Source: Sycobia sp. Sy_11
Taxonomy: Eukaryota > Arthropoda > Insecta > Hymenoptera > Epichrysomallidae
Direction: 5' to 3'
Assembly (NCBI GenBank): GCA_018907035.1
Contig: JACCIC010000124.1
Coordinates: 1,592,501 to 1,656,500, forward strand
Length of the DNA stretch: 64,000 nt
Each line of letters opens with the position of its first letter. Position 1 is the stretch's first letter. The notes under the pieces were generated by a model that did no database searches, was not told the origin of the DNA, and saw only the letters and a list, made by a program, of their open reading frames with translations. A program made the translations under genes and the position numbers. Shown piece after piece: positions 56,330 to 64,000 of this stretch.

Positions 56330-56560
56330 ATTTTCGACACTAGTTAATTCCTTTTATTGTATCTATTGTTTCTTCGCCCCCTCTGCTGGACAGTCGTCTG
56401 CCCCTCGACCACACCAACTCGAAAACCAACATCTGGGATTTCGCACGAATGAAGTGCCTACGGTTACCCTTGTGGTGCTGGGGGTCAAAATTTTACTGCA
56501 GTTTGTAACATCAGCATCGGCGATCTCCCTTATGATTTCTGCCGCAACACGTGTGTTTCA
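56330..56560 (-). repeat. SINE-like repeat, diverged copy
   Basis: Shares 'gacagtcgtc', 'caacatctgg', 'cgcacga', 'ttttactgcagt' and 'tcggcgatctcccttat' with the copies at 31904 and 60775. CA-rich microsatellite remnants (56280-56305) lie at the tail side, as in the other copies. Confidence 0.5.
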
Positions 56561-56714
56561 CGCGTAACAACAATCTAACGCGAATCTGGAGCAGTGTTAC
56601 GATCTGGGCTGGTTGTGCTTTTAGATTAAATAGATTCCTACCCCAATGTTAATGCAGGTAATCCCCCCTCTCAACCTAGGTTGGCCGAGCGCAAATTACT
56701 TAATCTACAGTGCA

Positions 56715-56794
56715 GCCAGGCGAATTAAGTGCAAAATGGCCGACTTACTAACATTTTTTCCAAGGGCTATTTTTTGCATGAAATGATGGCTGAT
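56715..56794 (+). repeat. direct repeat, copy 2
   Basis: Partner of 56194-56272, 445 bp downstream. Confidence 0.6.
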
Positions 56795-56799
56795 GATGT

Positions 56800-57945
56800 A
56801 TAGAATAAGACCCTACATTGTCAGGATTGTAACCCATCGAGAACCTGCTTATTTATTGTAAAATAGTCAAAAAATGCTCTTTTTTTACTTTTTGTTCAAT
56901 AGTTTAAAAAATATTGCTCTAATCGAAAAATATTTAGTATAAAAGTTGTGCACAACATAATTCAGAACAAAAGACGTACATTAAAAACTTAAAAAGTCAT
57001 TTTCTATTATTAAATAAACAATGAAAATAGAAAAATATTCAATATTCAAAGAGCTATAAAATTTGTTTCAACAATTGAAGTTCCATAATAATTGTGCAAA
57101 TGAATGCTTTTTGATCTACTCATACTATTTCAAATTACAAAGTATAATTTCAATATGACGACCTGTTGTAAAGTTATTTATATTGAATATTAATCATTGT
57201 GAAGTTCGTTAACGCCTGAGACTTTTTAAATGTAGTAAAATGCAAGCGTTAGAGAATATTAATAGTAATCAAAGCTGAAAAGACCAGATTTTTAAGCTGA
57301 AATTTATATTGTTTTAAGTGAAAAACACCGTTGCTAGAAACGATATCTCGGGAAGTTTTTAACGCTATGACATTGAAACAAAATACCTGTTATTAAGTTT
57401 TAAAAAAGGTTAATCTACCTTTACATTTATTAATACATTCTAAATGGTTAGTATTAAGTTAAAATGAAACATTTGTGGGAGAGTATTTGTAAATCTTCCA
57501 CAAATTATGTAATTCAAATAATATCATTGAAGAATTACAAAACAGTAGTAGTATTATTATATATAAAAATAATGTCAAGGAAACCACCTACTTAATGCTA
57601 AATTATCATTGACAAAAAATGCAACAGAAACTGTACTGTATTTACCTTATTAAAGATTTGTAATTTTAAAATTTATTAATCTTACATTATTATAAATTAT
57701 AATGTATCATTGTTCTTAAAATATGAATTTTAAACGCTTCTTAATAAAATCATCAAATTAAATTTGACAATATATATTTAAATAAGTCACACAGAGTGTT
57801 TACTTAATAACGAACTTTTATTTTAAAATATTTTCTGCATTTACTTTTGTCATATTTGTGCTGAATTAAGAAATAACGCTTTTTAAAAATGCTTTAAATT
57901 AAGTATATATTTAAGAACTTTTTAAAAGAGTTCTAGTCTTGAAGT
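56800..57945. other. AT-rich spacer, no gene seen
   Basis: Downstream of Nacalpha (minus strand). No coding frame or known repeat. Confidence 0.5.
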
Positions 57946-57950
57946 ATACT

Positions 57951-57956
57951 TTTATT
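57951..57956 (-). promoter_or_regulatory. candidate Nacalpha polyadenylation signal
   Basis: AATAAA on the minus strand, about 180 bp after the stop codon. Confidence 0.45.
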
Positions 57957-58133
57957 ATATGAAATATATATATACATGTAAGTTTACTTCGATGGACGCA
58001 TACATTCAAAAATATGGAAAAGTTAATCCTAAATTTCGTGATAGACAAAAATGTAATGGTCTGATTGGCTCATGATAAACTCACAAAGTGAGCTGTAACA
58101 AGCAAAAAATCCTAACAATTTTGCCAAATTGAT

Positions 58134-59380
<1,247 letters not shown>

Positions 59381-59385
59381 ATTTA

Positions 59386-59388
59386 TCT
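59386..59388 (-). other. acceptor splice site before the Nacalpha start codon
   Basis: On the minus strand a T-rich tract and CTTTCAG end at 59387, six bases before ATG. A minus-strand TATTTATA complement (TATAAATA, about 59901-59894) could mark a promoter for the missing first exon. Confidence 0.5.
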
Positions 59389-59608
59389 GAAAGATTTTTT
59401 TTACAATAGATTCTATAAACATTTGTTGTAGGTATGTATATGTATTAAATATACAACAAACTACATATATATGTTAAATACAGTTGTATACTAGATATAA
59501 AATAGAAGTTCATAAAATAATATTTTCAAGAGTGCTGCTTTTCAAGGTAAAAAATTCGTATGTTTTTAAAAAACTTTGCTTTTTGCCCTTATATCAGATG
59601 AATACAAG

Positions 59609-59616
<8 letters not shown>

Positions 59617-59665
<49 letters not shown>

Positions 59666-59710
59666 GCGCACGCACACGCACACGCACGTATATATATATA
59701 TATATATATA
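59617..59710. repeat. (TA)n-(CA)n-(TA)n microsatellite
   Basis: TA array, a CA/CG-rich stretch near 59660-59687, then TA again. Confidence 0.85.
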
Positions 59711-59714
59711 CACA

Positions 59715-60583
59715 AAGATCAATTTGTAATATTTTAAAATAATACAAAATGTCAAATGAAACAATTATTCTTTTACAAGATATGAAGTAAAAGTCAAAAC
59801 AAATTTTCTAGTAACTTTTTATTAAATGATTATATATGCAGCACCATTAGATAGATGTTAACATGGCGTCCAAAACACGTCCAAAACAAGTAATATTTAT
59901 ACCGAACCGGTTATATTTTTATTTTTAATAAACCAACGTTAAATTTTTTTTTTAAATATGATATTTTCTAATTAACTTATTATTTAAGTAATTAAGCTTA
60001 AATTGTTATGATAAATGAATGGTTAAGTTAGATATGGAAATCACCTGAAAATATATCGCGATTCTTCAAAGGCTAGAAAACGATAGCATCAAAATATGAA
60101 GTTTGGTTATTAAACTTGGTAATTTAAACGTGTTGACAATCGATAGTTAATAATATTTAATAGATATGAATAAAGATGCTTAGGAAATTTATGGATTTAC
60201 CTTGAATTATATACCGTTCTGATTCAATCTTCAAAACTTTAACTTCTAGCGTTAAAGCATCTATATAGGGGCTGTTTAACAATGTTCACACTTGCAACTA
60301 CAGCAGATTCCAGGGGGAGATATGTAATCTTTGAAGAAAGCGTATGTCAAGTCTTAAACTTGCGTAGAGGGCGCCACTCTACGTTTATAAAGCCAACTGC
60401 CATCTGTTTGGCTTTAAATTCATGAGACTATTCTGCCATGGCTAAACACCCTTATAGTTGTATAAAAAACTGACTGCTTACAAGTTTACAACCAGAGAGA
60501 GAAAGGCCTTTATTACTGTAAACCTGACAAATCTGCGTTTGGACTTTTAGAGATCCTTTTTCATATTTTCTCTTTTTTATCTT

Positions 60584-60585
<2 letters not shown>
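59715..60585. other. spacer, no coding gene seen; probable Nacalpha upstream region
   Basis: May hold the Nacalpha promoter and first exon. The stretch 60280-60480 is more complex and may be repeat-derived, but no partner was found. Confidence 0.4.
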
Positions 60586-60589
<4 letters not shown>

Positions 60590-60635
<46 letters not shown>

Positions 60636-60652
60636 TCTTTCTCTCTCTCTAG
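60590..60652. repeat. (CT)n microsatellite
   Basis: CT repeats with few interruptions. Confidence 0.85.
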
Positions 60653-60711
60653 TATAATACATAGACGGCTGAAGAGAAGTTCCCGAGTCTTTCAGTAGCA
60701 GGTCCTAGACG

Positions 60712-61071
60712 TTACCTCTCCGATAGCTAAGTCGGAAGTCTTCACTACTGCTCAGCTCGTTATCCATGGTAGTGACTCGCTAGTAGCACTACCAGAGATA
60801 ATAAGGAGAGATCGCCGACACTTATGGGCCAGTCTGCAGTAAAAATTTTCGACTGAAAACGAGGGCCTCTGGCGGCCAAAGCGAGGGACTGGCCGTTTCG
60901 TGCGATATTCCAGATGTTTTTCGAGCCCGTGCGATGGTGCGATCGAGGGGGGAGACGACTGTCTTCGGCGCGTGCAGAGGAAAAGCTTGTCGAGACAATA
61001 GGCTGGTAGCGAGGGGTGCAATAAAAGATGAGTAACTTATACTGACCAAAAAGAAATTTTATTGCTACATG

Positions 61072-61122
<51 letters not shown>
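60712..61122 (+). repeat. SINE-like repeat, copy with (TA)n tail
   Basis: TAGCTAAGTCGG at 60724-60735 fits the pol III A-box consensus TRGCNNARYNGG. The body 60775-61074 is the inverted counterpart of 31904-32215. The end meets a (TA)n array (61076-61121). A B box could not be placed with confidence. A tRNA-derived SINE is likely but unproven. Confidence 0.5.
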
Positions 61123-61125
<3 letters not shown>

Positions 61126-61129
61126 TGTT

Positions 61130-61251
61130 TGTAAACTTTTCGTTTAGTTTGTAAACTCTTCCAAGAATTATTTGATTGCTTTTTATATTTTTGGAGTATC
61201 ATATCAGAATCCTATATAATCATATGTGACACATAACTACCTTGTATGGAG

Positions 61252-61310
<59 letters not shown>

Positions 61311-62420
61311 GGAATGCGAGAGCGAGAGGGGGAGGGGAGAAAAGAAAAATCCAAGGGGATTAACATGGATTACTCGATGTTAGTGGGTGTTGCCATATCA
61401 TGTACCTGCATGTACCCGCGACTGTCCTCTATACTGTTTCGTTTCTTTCTCTCACCTGCTCTCACTGTTTATTACCTGTCCATCTGCACGCACGTTGTAC
61501 GAGGCCTAGCAGACAGTTTACCGATATACATGCAACACATGTTGCCATCATTTTGTTATTTTTTTTTTTGTTAAATTTGCAGTAAAAAATATCCTATCAT
61601 TTAATCCTGGTCGTATAGAATACGTATTCAAAATTTGAAGGCGATCGAAATATTAACTTACATTCAGGAAAAACATGATTTTCTTAAACCAAGAGAATAG
61701 ATTTTGTTAAGAACAAAAATTCAGTCCAGTAAATATTTATTTAATTATAATGTTCTAATTACTTAAATTTAGCTCATAATAATCTAAAAATAAGCATTAT
61801 CATTTTCTAGAAAACGTTTCTTTCAAACAAGCTGATCAAAATTAAAATGGAAAACCTGAACTTCTTAAATTTAGTAATCGTATACGTGAACACAATACTT
61901 TTGATTCTCTAAAAAAGGCTTTACAGAATCAAACTAATATTTTCTATAAATTAGTATTTAATTGTTTTTATACAGTATATATAGAACAGAATTACACAAT
62001 ACATATATAAATAAATATGTTCTTAATCTAAGAAAACAAAATTTTGAATCAGAAGGTTATTATATTAAAACAAAAAAGTAATGCATTGAATTCAGAAAAT
62101 CTAATAGCTAGAATTGCAAATAATCTAAATACTTAAATTATAGATTGATCAAATCTGTGGTCAAAGATTTTTCTGATACTATCAAAAGAACAATATTATC
62201 GAATTAATTAAATAAAAATTTTCTTAGTTTAAGAAATAGATTTTTCGAAATAATTCGTTAAAATTATATACTGCTAAAATTCTAATAGAAAGTAAATATT
62301 ACTTGATTCAAGAAATTTATGCGATTTTCTGTACTAAGTAAATATTTTCTTTAACCAAGTAATCGCATAAACTTTAACCAAGTTAGTAGGTACTAAAATA
62401 AAGCTTATATTTTCTCAACA
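61130..62420. repeat. long AT-rich interspersed repeat, copy B (inverted)
   Basis: 61130-61640 is the inverted counterpart of 25080-25490, including a GA array (61263-61307) at the site of the CT array there. 62060-62350 is the inverted counterpart of 23250-23560. The segments in between do not match. Confidence 0.6.
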
Positions 62421-63585
62421 GCAGAACACAAATATTGGAAATTAAATGAATATGTTCTTATCTAAAGAAAGTATTATCTGGGACCAATGATTTCAAATTT
62501 AAAATCAGGAAAATAAATTCTTGGATTAATTAAATATAACTTTTTAAATGCTGGTTTTCTTATTTGAAGCAACTTATTTCATAATCTAAAAAATATTTAT
62601 TTAATATCCAGTCAAAAAAATTTATTGACTACATTTTAATCAATATTTACTAATATTTATCTAGTATTTTTTTTAGTTCAACGATTAATTGGATAAATAA
62701 CTACTTTCAAGATCTTAATTTCTTACATTGAGATATTGGTTTCATAAATTAAGAAAATGATAACCTTGCTTTTGTTACTGTAAAAAACAAATTTACTACT
62801 CTTCACTTTATAATGGAAAATATAAAATATAATATAAAAGATCAAATATAAATATAAAATATCAATTATATCTAAATATAAGAATATATATATTGAATAT
62901 TCGGACTCAGAGAATCTTATTAATTATTATTTAATCAATATTTACTAATTATTCTAATATTTTGAGATTACAAGAAACTGATTGTTTATTAATTAACTTC
63001 TCTCAAGAACTCAATTCCTTATATCAAGATATTGGTTTGAAAATTTTACAATATAATAAACTTGAGTTGTACACTATAGTACACAAATGGGTAATATGAG
63101 AACTCGGTTCTCCTGTAATTTTGAATTGAAGCGAATAAGTTCTTCAATAAGGAATTTCTTTTATAATTTCTTTTAATATCTTCTAATCATGTATATAGTA
63201 TGTGTAAGAATAATTGCTTTAATGTGTAAAACATAATTAATTTCTAAATATACATGTTATATTTTTAAAAAATTTTTAACTTAATTTTTTTAATTACACA
63301 GAAATATTGACTTGATATGAGAACCATTTTTTTCTGTGATATAAATACAAAAATTACTTATTTATGGATTTCGTATATATATTATGATTCAATTTAAGAA
63401 AATATTATCTGGATATGGAAAATCACGTTTTTAAATGAAAACGTTATATAAATTGTTATAATATAAGTATAAATTATATATAAATGCATATAATATTCAT
63501 TGGAATCCAGAAATTAATTTCATAATGTATAACTATGAGAGATCTAAAATTGATATATAAGATTTTTATAATTGTCCACAGCGTA
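62421..63585. other. AT-rich sequence, probably repeat-derived
   Basis: Recurrent short pieces such as TTGATTCAAG and AATCAAGAAA appear here and in copy A of the AT-rich repeat. No gene seen. Confidence 0.4.
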
Positions 63586-63589
63586 CTGT

Positions 63590-63660
63590 GATAGCGTAAT
63601 TAATAAGGTGTTAGCTTGAGAATCCAAAGGTCTCTGGATAGAATCCCGGTTAGGTCGAAG
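63590..63660 (+). repeat. tRNA-like sequence (decayed tRNA or SINE head)
   Basis: Reads GTGATAGCGTAATTAATAAG, then GTGTTAGCTTGAGAATCC-like anticodon-arm text, AAAGGTCTCTGGATAGAATC and CCGG. The B box is GGATAGAATCC instead of GGTTCGAATCC. Acceptor strands do not pair. An old tRNA-derived sequence is likely; a working tRNA gene is not. Confidence 0.45.
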
Positions 63661-64000
63661 TTCTTTTAAGCGAAAGAAATTATTCGCTTAGTTTAAGCTT
63701 TTGATTTTTAATGTCAAGAAAATAATGCTTTGAATCAAGAAACTATGCACTTCTTTTAAACATTTAGCATACTTGAATTTTCATGTTTCTAAAAAATAAG
63801 AACGTATTTCAAGTAATTATTGTTTTAAAGATAGGAATCGAATTCTTCATTTTAAATTCAATTTCTCGAGTGAAGTGTTGAAATTCTTAATCCAAGTATA
63901 TATTCACTTAATTTTGTCGGCTTGAATCAAATGACTAAATTTTTTTATTCAAAATCTTCAGTTATTGGTTCAAGAAAATAGTTTCTTTAGATAAGAAAAT
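63661..64000. other. AT-rich sequence, no gene seen
   Basis: Contains further TCAAGAAA-type pieces like 62421-63585. Confidence 0.4.

Noticed and set aside
59484..59729. 81-codon frame with Tyr-Ile and Thr-His repeats
   Set aside because: It is the translation of a TA/CA microsatellite.

Overview
This 64-kb window is eukaryotic, AT-rich, with spliced genes, insect-type mobile elements and long dinucleotide arrays. The mixture of mauritiana-type mariners, Penelope-like elements, BEL/Pao and Gypsy retrotransposons and Maverick/Polinton relics, together with two conserved housekeeping genes, fits an insect, most likely a hymenopteran and quite possibly an ant. That placement is inference; no species marker was seen.

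Only two host genes can be defended. (1) shrb/CHMP4 (Vps32/Snf7, ESCRT-III), plus strand, four coding exons between 32525 and 34723 (220 aa). Its 1.36-kb first intron carries a Penelope-like terminal repeat with a hammerhead-like core. (2) Nacalpha (nascent polypeptide-associated complex alpha), minus strand, five coding exons between 59380 and 58134 (215 aa). In both, every coding exon joins in frame at GT/AG introns.

Nearly everything else is mobile or repetitive DNA, mostly broken. 1-3.6 kb: a mariner tail, then a Polinton relic interrupted by a Penelope-like element (PLE). 4.4-5.4 kb and 7.0-8.0 kb: two dead mariners. 9.7-17.9 kb: a larger Polinton relic (family-B polymerase, adenain-like protease, capsid-type genes and a conserved unknown), itself split by a second PLE at 10.6-12.2 kb. 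18.3 kb: a small inverted-repeat element with a 15-bp TGACGT ladder. 19-23 kb: CpG-rich unclassified repeats, a Gypsy gag/protease scrap and a mariner with an open transposase but no 3' terminus. 23-31 kb: AT-rich repeats, a dead mariner, nested inverted repeats and a second copy of the composite repeat with tandem hairpins. 35.8-40.8 kb: a minus-strand Gypsy split by a foldback element, then a mariner scrap. 42.7-44.0 kb: a near-complete mariner with both ends and an open transposase. 44.6-47.2 kb: mariner 5' scrap fused to a BEL/Pao pol relic. 48.2-52.5 kb: a plus-strand Gypsy relic with LTR and primer-binding site. 53.4-55.7 kb: a probable minus-strand LTR and degenerate coding-like DNA. 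56-64 kb: SINE-like repeats, Nacalpha, microsatellites and AT-rich repeats.

The most interesting signals are hammerhead-like motifs in three PLE termini (one inside the shrb intron), two mariner copies sharing the same inactivating 5-bp duplication, the tandem 67/68-bp hairpin repeats, the 15-bp TGACGT ladder, and large nested foldbacks. All calls come from reading the sequence; no database search was run.
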